Shown one piece after another: positions 49,649 to 62,324 of a DNA stretch of 64,000 nucleotides (position 1 is the first letter of the stretch; every line of letters starts with the position of its first letter). Location: positions 3,946,183 through 4,010,182 of the forward strand of contig OZ025876.1 in assembly GCA_964019415.1 (NCBI GenBank), written 5' to 3'. Position numbers and translations under genes: made by a program. Source of the DNA: Ianthella basta (Eukaryota; Porifera; Demospongiae; Verongiida; Ianthellidae). Below the pieces are notes generated by a model that did no database searches, was not told the origin of the DNA, and saw only the letters and a list, made by a program, of their open reading frames with translations.

Positions 49649-52600
49649 ATTGTCTCTGACATGTGGTGACATCCCAAACTCCTCCACCAGTGTCTTCACA
49701 AGTTGTGCATGACCACCTCCACATGCCAGGTGTACAGCACCATGACCATCCTGCAAGTGTGGGACACAAACTATGACACTGTGGACAAAGAGACAATGAA
49801 CTGGTTAATTCCTCACATTGTTCACCACATTCCGGTCCACTTTGTCTTTTGTGAGCAGTTCACAGACAATCTCTTGATGGCCCTCCATACAAGACAACAG
49901 CAAGCAGTCCTGGCCATCCTGAAGGAAGACTGGTAGACATGACCTTACCCTTGTAGAAAAACAAGTTACACACAATTTTCAAAGTGTAACAGATGGTGGA
50001 CAAAAATTGTGAAAAGGTACAAGTGCAAATGCCACTTCACAAGGCATCACAAGTGAAACAAAGAGACATTCTGCACTGTACAAGTCAGTGGGTATAGCGT
50101 CATTGGACAAGAGGGAAGCATAGACAACATGTGCAGTAGAAGATGTGGCTACACAAATGCACAAGTGCACCGATGAGTGGGACACAGTCGGTTCTTGGTA
50201 CTCAGCAAGTGTGAGTGACCACTGGGGAGATGATTATCTCAGAGTGGAACTGTGGGACAGTGCAGCCATGTAATGGTGCATTGTTCACACATGGAACACT
50301 GCCATATTAGGTACTATTAGCTAAAATACAAACATGAGCTACATTAGACTAAGCGATTTTGCCTGCTGTGCATAGTCCAGGGTAAGAATGAGAGTATGCA
50401 TGCAGGTCTGATGTGCACACATGCATGCAAAATATCAAATCTTGATATGAATAGATTGTACCAAGTACTCGGTGCGGGAGTGGGTGAGAAAGTGTGTGCA
50501 TGTATGCGCGTGCATGCGCATGTGCGCACGTGCATGTGTGTGCGAGTGTGTGTGTATGTGCTGAGTATTCAAGTGCATGCGCACCTGTACAGACATGTCT
50601 CATGAATGAATTACACACTGTCACATAACATTCGACAACTCACTACATCTCTCAAGCTGAGGTCAAATCCACACTGGTCCACAAGGTACCTCATCACTGG
50701 GAGGCTACCACTTAACACTGCACAGTGAAGGCATGTCCAATCATCTTCGTCCATCTCAAACATCCTCTCTCCAAAGAGGGACAACAGGTACTCCACACAC
50801 TCAAGGGATCTACCATGGGCAGCTTGGTGAAGGGCAGTGGATGAATCCTGTGTACATGGTTAGTATCATGAGTGGAATGTTGCATTAGGTTGTGGGTACA
50901 CACTGACGAGTGTGACTCACTGGTCCCTTGTGAAACACATCTCCCTCATGTTCCACCAACATCTTCAGTACAGGGAGGTGGTCATGCCGTGCAGCATACA
51001 TCACTGGTGTCAATGACTACAGGAGAGAACAGTCAAATGGTATTCACACAGTGATACAGGAATTCACATGCTGCCTCCTTCAATACCCACTCTCATCATT
51101 CACTCACCCTCCACATCACATCACATTGTTCACTATCACATTTGTGTGTGTGTGACAGGGTGTGGGGTGGAACAAAGGCACCAATGCAGTCTATGGATGA
51201 CTTTGACTTTGACAGTTATATACATACCAACTGTGCTAGAAAACAATATGTAAAGGCATACAATATACTGAATGAAGTGAGGACTATCTCAGCTGGCTTG
51301 GGTGTGAGTAGTTTCGCCCATATATAGGAAGACCAGTACCTGGTCAATAACTCAGCAAGGTTCAACTCTGTTGTTTGAACCTGGTACAAGGAGAGCTACC
51401 CAACGTGGAATACATTATTGCTGTGCAATTGGTTTAAAAGTGCCCGACACTTTCAATTGATGCAGCTTTTAACAAATCCACACTTACAAATTTTCAGCAT
51501 CCATTGACCATTTATGACGTCTTCAGCTAAGGTGTACAATTTCCACTTGTAACTCTCACACATACACACACTTACTGGTGGTATATTTTGAGAAGTAAAC
51601 ACAAATCACAAACTACGATCAAACATAAGTAATGTGCATCTTGTGTTCCAGCTCCTGTGTCACTTGGTCACATGTGGGAACTAACACACGTTGAGTGCTC
51701 ACTCACTCCTCCCATTAACTCCCATCCACTCACTTCACCATCCTCCTCATTCACATCACAGTGATATGTCTCCACCAGGAGTCTGGCCACTGGAAGGTGA
51801 CCCTCCACAGCTGCCACCATCAGTGGGGTACGACGATCCTGAGGATTGGGTGGAACATGTTCAATACAGTACACAGCCAACAATGTGTACAAATGAAGTG
51901 AATGGAAATGAACTGAATGTTGGTGGTGGTGTGCTGTTGGGCTACATGTGTGTGTACAATAGCTACAGTACACTGTTTACTGTTGTAGAGTTGCAAATTT
52001 TGTGTGATACGTGTGTATGTGTGTGATACATGTACGATGTATGTGGACATATGTGTGATTGTGTGTGTAGTGTGCACTAAAGTGCATGTGCATGTGTGCA
52101 TGGCAGTGCGTGAATCTTTGATAAACATACTGCACATAATAAACACTCAACATCGTAATGAACAGATTACACACTGTCAGGTACCACTCTACCACTCACT
52201 ACATCTCTCAAGCTGAGGACAAATCCACACTGGTCCACGAGGTACCTCATCACTGGGAGGCTACCACCTAACACTGCATAGTGAAGGCATGTCCAATCAT
52301 CTTCATCCATATCAAACATCCTCTCTCCAAAGAGGGACAACAGGTACTCCACACACTCAAGGGATCCACCCCAGGCAGCAAGGTGAAGGGCAGTGGATGA
52401 ACCCTGTGTACATGGTTAGTATCATGAGTGGAATTTTGTATTAGGTTGTGAGTGTATACTGACGAGTGTGACTCACTTGTCCCTTGTGAAACACATCTCC
52501 CCCATGTTCTACCAACATCTTCAGTACAGGGAGGTGGTCACATCGTGCAGCATACATCACTGGTGTCCATGACTATACAGGAGAGAACAATCAATTGGTA

Positions 52601-55429
52601 TTCACACAGTGATACAGGAATTCACATGCTGCCTCCTTCAATAGCTACCCACTCTCACCATTCACTCACCCTCCACATCACATCACATTGCTCACTACCA
52701 CATTGGTGTGTGTGACAGGGTGTGGGGTGGATCAAAAGCACCATGCAGTCTATGGATGACTTTGACTTTGATAGTTATATACATATCACTGTGCTTGAAA
52801 TCAATATGGCAAGGCATACAATATACTGAATGAAGTGAGGGCTATCTCAGCTGGCTTGGGCATGAGTAGTTTTGCCCATATATAGGAAGACCAATACAAG
52901 GTCAATAACTCGGCAAGGTTCAACTCTGTTGTTTGAACCTGGTACGAGGAGAGCTACCCAACGTGGAATACATTATTGCTGTGCAATTGGTTTAAAAGTG
53001 CCCAACACTTTCAATTGATGCAGCTTTTAACAACAGAAAGGGTTGGTTCTCCAATACCAGCTTCACAACAGGGTTGAAAACCTTGCTGACGTTTCGACCA
53101 GATGCCCTGGTCTTCTTCAGGGCGAAGTGGTGGTGGTGGTGGTGTAAGTATCTTCGCCCTGAAGAAGACCAGAGCATCTGGTCGAAACATCGGCAAGATT
53201 TTCAATCCTGTTGTTAAGCTGCTATTGGAGAACCAACCCTTTCTGATGCCTGAGCCAGCTGAGAAGCTCTCACTTCAGCTTTTAACAAATTCACAGTTGC
53301 AAATTTTCAGCATCCATTGACCATTTATGACATCTTTAGCTAAGGTGTACAATTTCCACTGGTAACTCTCACACATACACACACTTACTGGTGGTATATT
53401 TTGAGAAGTAAACACAAATCACAAACTACGATCAAACATAAGTAATGTGCATCTTGTGTTCCAGCTTCTGTGTCACTTGGTTACATGTGGGAACTAACAC
53501 AAGCTGAGTGCTCACTCACACCTCCCATTAACTTCCATCCACTCACTTCACCATCCTCCTCATTCACGTCACAGTGATATGTCTCCACCAGGAGTCTGAC
53601 CACTGGAAGGTGACCCTCTTCAGCTGCCACCATCAGTGGGGTACGACGATCCTGAGGATTGGGTGGAACATGGTCAATACAGTACACAGCCAACAACTTG
53701 TACAAATGAAGTGAATGGAAATGAACTGAATGTTGGTGGTGGTGTGCTGTTGGGCTGCATGTGTGTGTACAATAGCTACAGTACACTGTTTACTGTTGTA
53801 GAGTTGCAATTTTGTGTGATACGTGTGTATGTGTGTGATACATGTACGATGTATGTGGACATATGTGTGATTGTGTGTGTAGTGTGCATGTGTGCATGGC
53901 AGTGCGTGAATCTTTGATAAACATACTGTACATAATAAACACTCAGTAATGAACAGATTACATACTGTCATGTACCACTCTACCACTCACTGCAGTTCTC
54001 AAGCTGAGGACAAATCCACACTGGTCCACGAGGTACCTCATCACTGGGAGGCTACCACCTAACACTGCATAGTGAAAGCATGTCCAATCATCTTCATCCA
54101 TATCAAACATCCTCTCTCCAAAGAGGGACAACAGGTACTCCACACACTCAAGGGATCCACCCCAGGCAGCAAGGTGAAGGGCAGTGGATGAATCCTGTGT
54201 ACGTGGTTAGAATCATGAGTGGAATGTTGCATTAGGTTGTGGGTACACACTGACGAGTGTGACTCACTCGTCCCTTGTGAAACACATCTCCCCCATGTTC
54301 TACCAACATCTTCAGTACAGGGAGGTGGTCACATCGTGCAGCATACATCACTGGTGTCCATGACTATACAGGAGAGAACAATCAATTGGTATTCACACAG
54401 TGATACAGGAATTCACATGCTGCCTCCTTCAATAGCTACCCACTCTCACCATTCACTCACCCTCCACATCACATCACATTGCTCACTACCACATTGGTGT
54501 GTGTGACAGGGTGTGGGGTGGATCAAAAGCACCATGCAGTCAATGGATGACTTTGACTTTGACTTTGATAGTTATATATATGATCAAACATAAGGAATGT
54601 GCATCTTGTGTTCCAGCTTCTGTGTCACTTGGTTACATGTGGGAACTAACACAAGCTGAGTGCTCACTCACACCTCCCAGTAACTCCCATCCACTCACTT
54701 CGCCATCCTCCTCATTCACATCACAGTGGTATGTCTCCACCAGGAGTCTGGCCACTGGAAGGTGACCCGATATAGCTGCCACCATCAGTGGGGTGTGACC
54801 ACCCTGAGGAGTGGGTGGGACATGTCAATACAGTACACGGCCAACAACTTGTACAATTGAACTGAATGTACATGCACTGAACTGATACATGTACGGCGTG
54901 TGTGGGTGTATGTGTGATCGTGTGTGTAGTGTGCATTGAAGTGCATGTGCATGTGTGCATGGCAGTGCGTGAATCTTGGATAAACATACTGTACATCAAG
55001 AACACACAACATCGTAATGAACAGATTACACACTGTCATGTACCACTCTACAACTTACTGCAGTTCTCAAGTTGAGGTCAAATCCACACTGGGCCACAAG
55101 GTACCTCATCACTGAGAGGTTACCACCTAACACTGCATAGTATAGGCATGTTTTACCATCTTCATCCATATCAAACATCCTCTCTCCAAAGAGGGGCAAC
55201 AGGTACTCCACACACTCAAGGGATCCTCCAGCAAGGAGAAGGGCAGTGGATGAACCCTGTGTACATGCATGGTTAGTATCATGAGTGGAATGTTGTATTA
55301 GGTTGTGAGTGCACACTGACGAGTGTGACTCGCTTGTCCCTTGTGAAACACATCTCCCCCATGTTCTACCAACGTCTTCAGTACAGGGAGGCGGTCACAC
55401 CATGCAGCATACATCACTGGTGCCCATGA
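49649..55429 (-). CDS. Ankyrin exon array, tandem three-exon cassettes
   Basis: Minus-order exons, all phase 0: d 55334..55429, c 55059..55256; e 54699..54803, d 54268..54363, c 53991..54194; e 53547..53651, d 52477..52572, c 52203..52403; e 51734..51838, d 50921..51016, c 50647..50847; b 49817..49918; a 49649..49750. Cassette signatures: e TPLMVAAVEGHLPVARLLVE; d TPVMYAARHDHLPVLKMLVE; c TALHQAAHGRSLECVEYLLS plus DWTCLHCAVLSGSLPVMRYL (two repeats); b LLTKDKVDRNVV; a GAVHLACGGGHAQLVKTLVE. This amounts to at least 17 ankyrin repeats. Exon d of the fourth cassette has a GC donor (gcgagt). The final exon joins in phase with the ANK-UPA exon at 43277, so this is probably the recognition part of the Roc-COR/Death gene. 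More cassettes lie beyond 57 kb. Confidence 0.8.
53035..53285. mobile_element. Foldback with two opposed hammerhead-like cores
   Basis: Arms start CAGAAAGGGTTGGTTCTCC and return as GGAGAACCAACCCTTTCTG, around a GGT-repeat centre. CAGCTTTTAACAA stands before the element and again just after it, while the paralog near 51468 has it once: a target duplication of about 13 bp. Each arm holds CCCTGAAGAAGACCAG...CTGGTCGAAAC (53086-53122 minus, 53157-53194 plus), which fits CUGANGA, a stem-loop and GAAA. In the plus copy GGCAAG after ATC can pair with CTTCGCC before the core. Confidence 0.65.
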
Positions 55430-55585
55430 CTATACAGGAGAGAACAATCAATTGATATTCACACAGTGATACAGGAATTCACATGCTGCCTCCTCAATAG
55501 CTACCTACTCTCACCATTCACTCACCCTCCACATCAAATCACATTGCTCACTACCATATTGGTGTGTGTGTGACAGGGTGTGGGG

Positions 55586-56378
55586 TAGTCTGGCGCGCTA
55601 GCCCCTATATCCGGCCCCCGATTTCGCGTGGGCAGGGAAGGTAGGGTCTAGCAACTATTGTCAATTTCACACCTTGCGCAATCGTCGCCGAGGGCGTTTA
55701 CTGGAGACGTCGTACAAACGGGTGTGAAGCGATCGCTGGTGTGCTTAAACGAATTGGATGAAGGGAAGGAATACGAATGGCGCGGGAATTAGACTCCAGT
55801 CACTTCCCAACAACATGCTGCGTCTGCGCTGCCGTCCAAGTGCCGCACAAGGAGAGGAGAAGGGTCTCTAAGGCGCTCGAGTTCACCGCTCTCGGACAGA
55901 AGCTGGACGAAATAAGCCAGATTTCGTTGAAACTGCCAGGCAACGCTATTACCATTGTTTACAAGCGGTGCAGTGACATGGTTGCGAAAGTGGAGAGGCT
56001 AGAGGCAGAGTTAGACGCTACAAGGAGCAAACTAGTACAACTCGTGGATCAGCACGCTGGCGCACACGGGGCGGTGCTGCTCCGGTTTTAGGTTTGCGAA
56101 GCCCAGTGTCCGCGCTGCCGTGCTAATGCACTTGTCCAGGACCGTGGGTTACGCAGATTGTAGCAAGGACTGAAGCGAGCGTTCTGTAGACATTTTCGCA
56201 CATTCACCTTCGATAGACGCCCGCGGAGCGGCTAGCAGGGATAATTGGCGGTGTGATTTCGGTTGCCAGCGATTTCATTGGTCGAACCAAGGTGTGAAAT
56301 TGACAATAGTTGCTAGATCCTACCTTCCCTGCCCACGCGCAATCGGGGGCCGGAAGTAGGGGCTAGCGCGCCAGACTA
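55586..56378. mobile_element. Pack-MULE-like element, 793 bp
   Basis: About 90-bp terminal inverted repeats (TAGTCTGGCGCGCTAGCCCC) and exact 9-bp duplicates GGTGTGGGG at 55577-55585 and 56379-56387. Paralogous introns near 52725 and 54510 show the empty site. It belongs with the elements at 8, 4055, 34608 and 62587 by its TAGTCT ends and duplication length, and it carries a coding-like insert. Confidence 0.9.
55777..56091 (+). CDS. ORF inside the Pack-MULE-like element (104 aa)
   Basis: Starts MARELDSSHFPTTCCVCAAV, a Cys-x2-Cys-type start followed by PHKERRRVSKAL. The second half, MVAKVERLEAELDATRSKLV, has coiled-coil heptads. The shape (paired Cys, basic turn, coil) resembles a zinc-binding N-terminus of uncharacterised sponge proteins, shortened. 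Probably a captured host fragment, with its stop inside the element. Function unknown. Confidence 0.5.
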   Translation: MARELDSSHFPTTCCVCAAVQVPHKERRRVSKALEFTALGQKLDEISQISLKLPGNAITIVYKRCSDMVAKVERLEAELDATRSKLVQLVDQHAGAHGAVLLRF

Positions 56379-56681
56379 GGTGTGGGGTGGATCAAAGGTA
56401 CCATGCAGTCTATGGATGACTTTGACTTTGATAGTTATATACATACCAACTGTGCTTGAAATCAATATGGCAAGGCATACAATATACTGAATGAAGTGAG
56501 GGCTATCTCAGCTGGCTTGGGTGTGAGTAGTTTCACTCATATATAGGAAGACCAGTACCTGGTCAATAACTCGGCAAGGTTCAACTCTGTTGTTTGAACC
56601 TGGTATGAGGAGAGCTACCCAAATTGGATTACATTATTGCTGTGCAATTGGTTTAAAATTGCTCATCACTTTCAACGTTTC

Positions 56682-56891
56682 CCATTTCCAGAAATGAAGA
56701 TTGCACAATTTTACCCTGTTGGGTGTTGGTGCGTATTTGGAAGATAGAGCACAAACCAGTGGAGAGCAATTTTTAGCTGGCGGGTTGTCGAAAGGAAGAC
56801 AACCAATTGACCTCACTATGCTTGAACTAAAAAGGTGGCTGTCCAGTAGTGGTGGGTCCCTTCGTGGCCTGCAGGGTGATCGTGTGAAGCG
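56682..56891 (+). CDS. SAP-like exon, isolated
   Basis: After acceptor CCCATTTCCAG the frame reads LLGVGAYLEDRAQTSGEQFL, SKGRQPIDLTMLELKRWLSS and SLRGLQGDRVKR, then donor gtaagt (56892). The LTMLELKRWL...GLQGDRVKR pattern is SAP-domain-like. The first 40 bp recur at about 58550 just before the broken foldback copy. No adjoining exon was found; it may be a gene fragment carried by a repeat. Confidence 0.45.
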
Positions 56892-57061
56892 GTAAGTTCG
56901 GTAGCACACTGAGCTAAAGTAGCGCATGGGTGGGACTCCGAGCTGAGTGGGGCTTCAACACAGTGCGCGCAGCTTGCATTCGATAGAATAGCTTCTGACT
57001 TTGTCCCCAGCTAGAGCAGGAGTCTAACTGACGAGGGACAAAGTGGAAAGCATAATTTCAA

Positions 57062-58254
57062 GCACAGTTGATATGTAACTGTCAATGTCGAAGTCGTCCA
57101 TAAGTTTGTGTTACCCAAGTGACTCACAGAATGGGCATCATTTTACTGTACGTGACATGTTGGGTGGGTGTTTGATTTCATCAGTGCTAGTGTCTCTACT
57201 ACTGGCCACAAACTGTGCCCTGCCCAAAGTTTGTTTAGTGGCACACCGGTGCCTTTTTAATCTACATGCCCCACACCCTGTCACACACACCAATGTGGTA
57301 GTGAACAATGTGATGTGATGTGGAGGGCGAGTGAATGGTGAGAGTGGGTATTGGAGGAGGCAGCATGTGAATTCCTGTATCACTGTGTGAATACCAATTG
57401 ATTGTTCTCTCCTGTAGTCTGTGACACCAGTGATGTATGCTGCATTGAAGAACCACCTCCCTGTACTGAAGATGTTGGTGGAACATGGGGGAGATGTGTT
57501 TCACAAGGGACAAGTGAGTCACACTCGTCAGTGTGTACCCACAACCTAATACAACATTCCACTCGTGATACTAACCATGTACACAGGGTTCACGCACTGC
57601 CCTTCACCTTGCTGCCCAATGTGGATCCCTTGAGTGTGTGGAGTACCTGTTGCTCCTCTTTGGAGAGAGGGTGTTTGAGGTGGATGAAGATGATTGGACA
57701 TGCCTTCACTATGCAGTGTTAGGTGGTAGCCTCCCAGTGTTGAGGTACCTCGTGGACCAGTGTGGATTTGACCTCAGCTTGAGAGATGTATTGAGTGGTA
57801 GAGTGGTACATGACAGTATGTAATCTGTTCATTACGATGTTGTGTGTTTTTGATGTACAGTATAATCATCAAAGATTCACGCACTGCCATGCACACATGC
57901 ACATGCACTTTAGTGCACACTACACATGCGATCACACATACATCTACACACATTGTACATGTATCACACACATACACACGTATCACACAAAATTGCCACT
58001 CTACAACAGTAAACAGTGTACTGTAGCTAACGTACACAACATGCAACCCAACAGCCCCCCACCACCAACATTCAGTTCATGTACATTCAGTTCATTTCTA
58101 CTAGTTGTTGGCTATGTACTGTATTCACCATGTCCCAACCAATCCTCAGGGTGATCGTACCCCACTGATGGTGGCAGCTAAGTATGGTCACCTTCATGTG
58201 GCCAGACTCCTGGTGGAGACATACCACTGTGATGTGAATGAGGAGGATGGTGAA
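57062..58254 (+). CDS. Inverted ankyrin cassette
   Basis: Exons d 57418..57513 (TPVMYAALKNHLPVLKMLVE), c 57587..57787 (SRTALHLAAQCGSLECVEYL, DWTCLHYAVLGGSLPVLRYL) and e 58150..58254 (RTPLMVAAKYGHLHVARLLV) read on the plus strand, opposite to the other cassettes. All are open, in phase 0, with normal splice sites. 57062-57835 is a reverse complement of about 60665-61440. In this orientation they cannot belong to the minus-strand gene without rearrangement. Confidence 0.7.
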
Positions 58255-58592
58255 GTGAGTGGATGGGAATTAATAGGAGGAGTGAATGAGCACTCAACTT
58301 GTGTTAGTTCCCACATGTGACCAAGTGACACAGAAGCTGGAACACAAGATGCACATTACTTATGTTTGATCGTAGTTTGTGATTTGTGTTTACTTCTCAA
58401 AATATACCACCAGTAAGTGTGTGTATGTGTGAGAGTTACCAGTGGAAACTGCACACCTTAGCTGAAGATGTCATAAATGGTCAATGGATGCTGAAAATTT
58501 GCAACTGTGAATTTGTTAAAAGCTGCATCAATAGGCCTTATGCACGTATCCCATTTCCGGAATGAAGATTGCGCAATTTTACCCTCAGCTGT

Positions 58593-59023
58593 TGGAATCA
58601 TCTTATCCGCATTCCCTAGCCCCGTCTGCATTGCAGATGTCTTCAGTCATCCCATCTCTCCTGTGAGTAGATGTACGAAGCTCCTTACCCTGTTTAGTTG
58701 CATGTGCACACAGAAATTGACTTCTAGCTGCGTTCCCTCCGGTTCCAACTGCAGTTACAGCTGTCATTGGTGCAATACGGTGACAAGGACTGCGGATAAG
58801 ATGATTCTGTCTGTGTACTGCTTTCTGTGAATGACGACAACCTGGAACTGACAGACGTGGCAATTGGTTAACCTTGCGGCCAAATATGGGGTCATCAATT
58901 ACCAACGGTCCGAACTTCCGGTGGACTGTCATAACAAAAAAGAGGGAGTTACTCCCCAGACCGTCTTTTTGAAGGGATGGAGTCTGCGTGTGACCAAAAT
59001 GGCGGTCTGGCTACGCGAGACTA
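58593..59023. mobile_element. Mutator-like foldback element, copy 2, left end missing
   Basis: Matches positions about 221-651 of the first copy, ending GCGAGACTA with AGTGCCAGT after it. The left arm is replaced by the start of the SAP-like exon sequence, so a deletion or recombination joined two repeats. Confidence 0.8.
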
Positions 59024-59032
59024 AGTGCCAGT

Positions 59033-59400
59033 AGTAGTGCATGTGTTGCCTACTGCGTTCCTTGCATGAATTGCTCAAAAACATATGCAGGACAAACCAG
59101 TAGAATTTTAGCCCAGCAAATCAAAGAACACCAAAGGTCAGTACTTTACAAAGACATAATGAACACTTCAGCCTTTGCACAGCACTCCAACTCCACTGGA
59201 CACCCCATCCACTGGGGAATGAGGCATATGCTATCAACACTTGTCCACACACCAACAGATGATACCTCCTAGAGTTCTGGACAGTCCACAAAGAATCCCT
59301 GCCCTACCAACCCTTTGAGGACATGTACACAAGATACATACATACTTCTACTTGGAGTGGCCAATAGAAGACATTTCTTAGTGGATTTTAGCAAGCAATG
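59033..59400 (+). mobile_element. Penelope-like GIY-YIG fragment, copy 2
   Basis: Reads CVAYCVPCMNCSKTYAGQTS then RILAQQIKEHQRSV, followed by the same 3' sequence as the copies at 662 and 63241. Confidence 0.7.
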
Positions 59401-59525
59401 GGTTATATCTTAAACAATCCACATAGCAGCTGTGAACACATCCCCATCAAACACAGCCACCACATACAGAGCTCTCATCATCAGTCTATGGCATCAGCTC
59501 ATGTATGTAATGTCAAGATGCTCAC

Positions 59526-59794
59526 ATTGTCTCTGACATGTGGTGACATCCCAAACTCCTCCACCAGTGTCTTCACAAGTTGTGCATGACCACCTCGACA
59601 TGCCAGGTGTACAGCACCATGACCATCCTGTAAGTGTGGGACACAAATGACACACTGTGGACAAAGAGACTGTGAACTGGCTAATTCCTCACATTGTTCA
59701 CCACATTCCGGTCCACTTCGTCTTTTGTGAGCAGTTCACGGACAATGTCTTGATGGCCTTTCTTACAAGCCAACAGGAAGCAGTTGAGGCCACT
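59526..59794 (-). CDS. Two ankyrin exons (b 59693..59794, a 59526..59627)
   Basis: 102-nt phase-0 exons, LLACKKGHQDIVRELLTKD and AVHLACRGGHAQLVKTLVEE, as at 1151-1419 and 49649-49918. They lie downstream, in minus order, of the cassette at 60714-62015. Confidence 0.7.
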
Positions 59795-60660
59795 CTGAAG
59801 TAAGACCAGTAGATATGACATTGTGCTTGTGCAGAAACACACAGAACACAATTGAGGATGTGGACACAGGATGTGCTCTGGATACCTCATCTGCATGTCT
59901 GTAACTGATTGAAGCTGCTCCCAACATTAAATTCTACATAATTATGCTATATACATACTAATTACATATACTACAGTGCCAAATTTTCTATTGGCAGTCA
60001 TTTTGAAAAATTGCTATGGTAGCACTTAGTTCTTGAAAGGATGTGTCTAGAGATAGACGTACAGTAGCAACCAAGGAAGTATACACATTACCAGTCAATT
60101 GCTCGAAGACTGGTCTCTAGCTATATCTGTGAAGCAGACACTCACTGTTCATTACATATCTATCCATTCTCAATCTCATTCTATGATCCAATTATGAGAC
60201 AGTGAAAACTTCTACTTTAGCGCTAGTGTGAGGTGGCCATCACAATTAGCATACCGTAATTTGCAAACACATGTATCCATACATTAACGATTCTTGTTAA
60301 GTACTGACATCTTACACCTACTGAGCATCCAGCACACATGGTTTAGCATGGGGTTGAGCATAGTCGCTACATTCATAAGGATGTCTGTATGTAGAGGGAT
60401 GCTTCATGAATAGAGCTTTGCATACTAAAATCGATATTCATTCCATCCCTGTGAGATTCTCTACAGTAGGCCAGGATTACCTTACAGTCTGTCAGTGCAT
60501 ACAGATGTGGACTGCAAGCCAAACTCAACACCAAGACTACGAGGACAGTCAACAAGCACTTTGGTTCTCCCACAGAATGTTGGGCACCAATACAGAGAAG
60601 ACAACTATTTGTGCATACCACACCTCATCCGCATGCTCTAAATCTCACTTTCCCTCAGTT
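59795..60660. repeat. Duplicate of 1420-2335
   Basis: Same-orientation copy of the non-coding block near the window start, ending at about 60660 where it meets the inverted-repeat arm. No gene seen. Confidence 0.75.
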
Positions 60661-60664
60661 AGCT

Positions 60665-62015
60665 ATTATAATAGCTAAACTTACATACTGTCATGTACTA
60701 CTCTACAACTCACTGCAGTTCTCAAGCTGAGGTCAAATCCACACTGGTCCACGAGGTACCTCAACACTGGGAGGCTACCACCTAACACTGCATAGTGAAG
60801 GCATGTCCAATCATCTTCATCCACCTCAAACATCCTCTCTCCAAAGAGAAGCAACAGGTACTCCACACACTCAAGGGATCCACATTGGGCAGCAAGGTGA
60901 AGGGCAGTGCATGAACCCTGTGTACATGGTTAGTATCACGAGTGGAATGTTGCATTAGGTTGTGGGTACACACTGACGAGTGTGACTCACTTGTCCCTTG
61001 TGAAACACATCTCCCCCATGTTCCACCAACATCTTCAGTACAGGGAGGTGGTTCTTCAATGCAGCATACATCACTGGTGTCACAGACTACAGGAGAGAAC
61101 AATCAAATGGTATTCACACAGTGATACAGAAATTCACATGCTGCCTCCTTCAATGCCCACTCTCACCATTCACTCACCCTCCACATCACATCACATTGTT
61201 CACTACCACATTGGTGTGTGTGACAGGGTGTGGAGCATGTAGATTAAAACACCAGTGTGCCACTAAACAAATCTTGGGCAGGGCACAGTTTGTGGCCAGT
61301 AGTAGAGATACTAGCACTGATGAAATCAAACACCCACCCAACATGTCACGTACAGTAAAATGATGCCCATTCTGTGAGTCACTTGGGTAACACAAACCTA
61401 TGGACGACTTCGACATTGACAGTTACATATCAACTGTGCTTGAAATAATGTACAGGTATACATTATCAAATGAAATGAGAGCTTCTCAGCTGGCTTGAGC
61501 ATGAGTAGTTTCATCAATAGGAAAATCAGATTATCTGGTCAAACCTCCACTAGGTTCAACCTTATCATTTGCCCTATCGAGAACTACCTAACTTGGCATA
61601 CATTATTGGGGTGTACTTGATTTAAAATAGCCAACACCTTTTGTTCACTGCTGATTTTAACAGATTTACAATTCCTAATTATCAGCATCCATTGTCCCAA
61701 TATGATGTTTGAATTAAGGCACAATTTCAACTGGCAACTCTCACACACACTTATACTTACTAGTGGTATTTTGAGAAGTAAACACAAATCACAATCACAC
61801 ATAAGTAATGTGCATCTTGTGTTCCAACTTCCTGTGTCACTTGGTTATATGTGGGAACTAACACACATTGAGTGGTCACTCACTCCTTCCATTAACTCCC
61901 ATCCACTCACTTCATCATTCTCCTCATTCACATCACAGTGGTATGTCTCCATCAGGAGTCTGGCCACTGGAAGTTGACCCTTTCGAGCTGCCCACATCAG
62001 TGGGGTACGACCACC
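60665..62015 (-). CDS. Ankyrin cassette, inverted partner of 57.1-57.8 kb
   Basis: Exons e 61911..62015 (RTPLMWAARKGQLPVARLLM), d 60991..61086 (TPVMYAALKNHLPVLKMLVE) and c 60714..60917 (DWTCLHYAVLGGSLPVLRYL), phase 0, intact splice sites. Exon d is the same as the inverted one at 57418 at protein level, which shows how recent the inverted duplication is. Confidence 0.75.
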
Positions 62016-62324
62016 CTGAGGAGTGGATGGGACATGGTCAATACAGTACACAGCCAACAATGTGTACAAATGAACTGAATGTTGGTGGTGGTGTGCTGTT
62101 GGGCTGCATGTGTGTGTGTACAATAGCTACAGTACACTTCTACTATTGTAGCAGTGTGTGTTGATGCGTGCATGAATGTGTGTGTATGCATTCTACAGTT
62201 GTTGTAATGTGCTCTCAATCATGCAACTCACACAATGTCATGTAAAAGTGAGTACAGCGATGAATTTATGAAGGACCAACCTACAAAATCTAGTCATTAT
62301 AGTGGCAACATGGTATTGATACAG

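Noticed and set aside
57085-57318. Possible membrane protein (LISSVLVSLLLATNCALP)
   Set aside because: The same frame recurs in both arms of the inverted duplication in intron-like sequence, without splice sites or a paralogous coding context.
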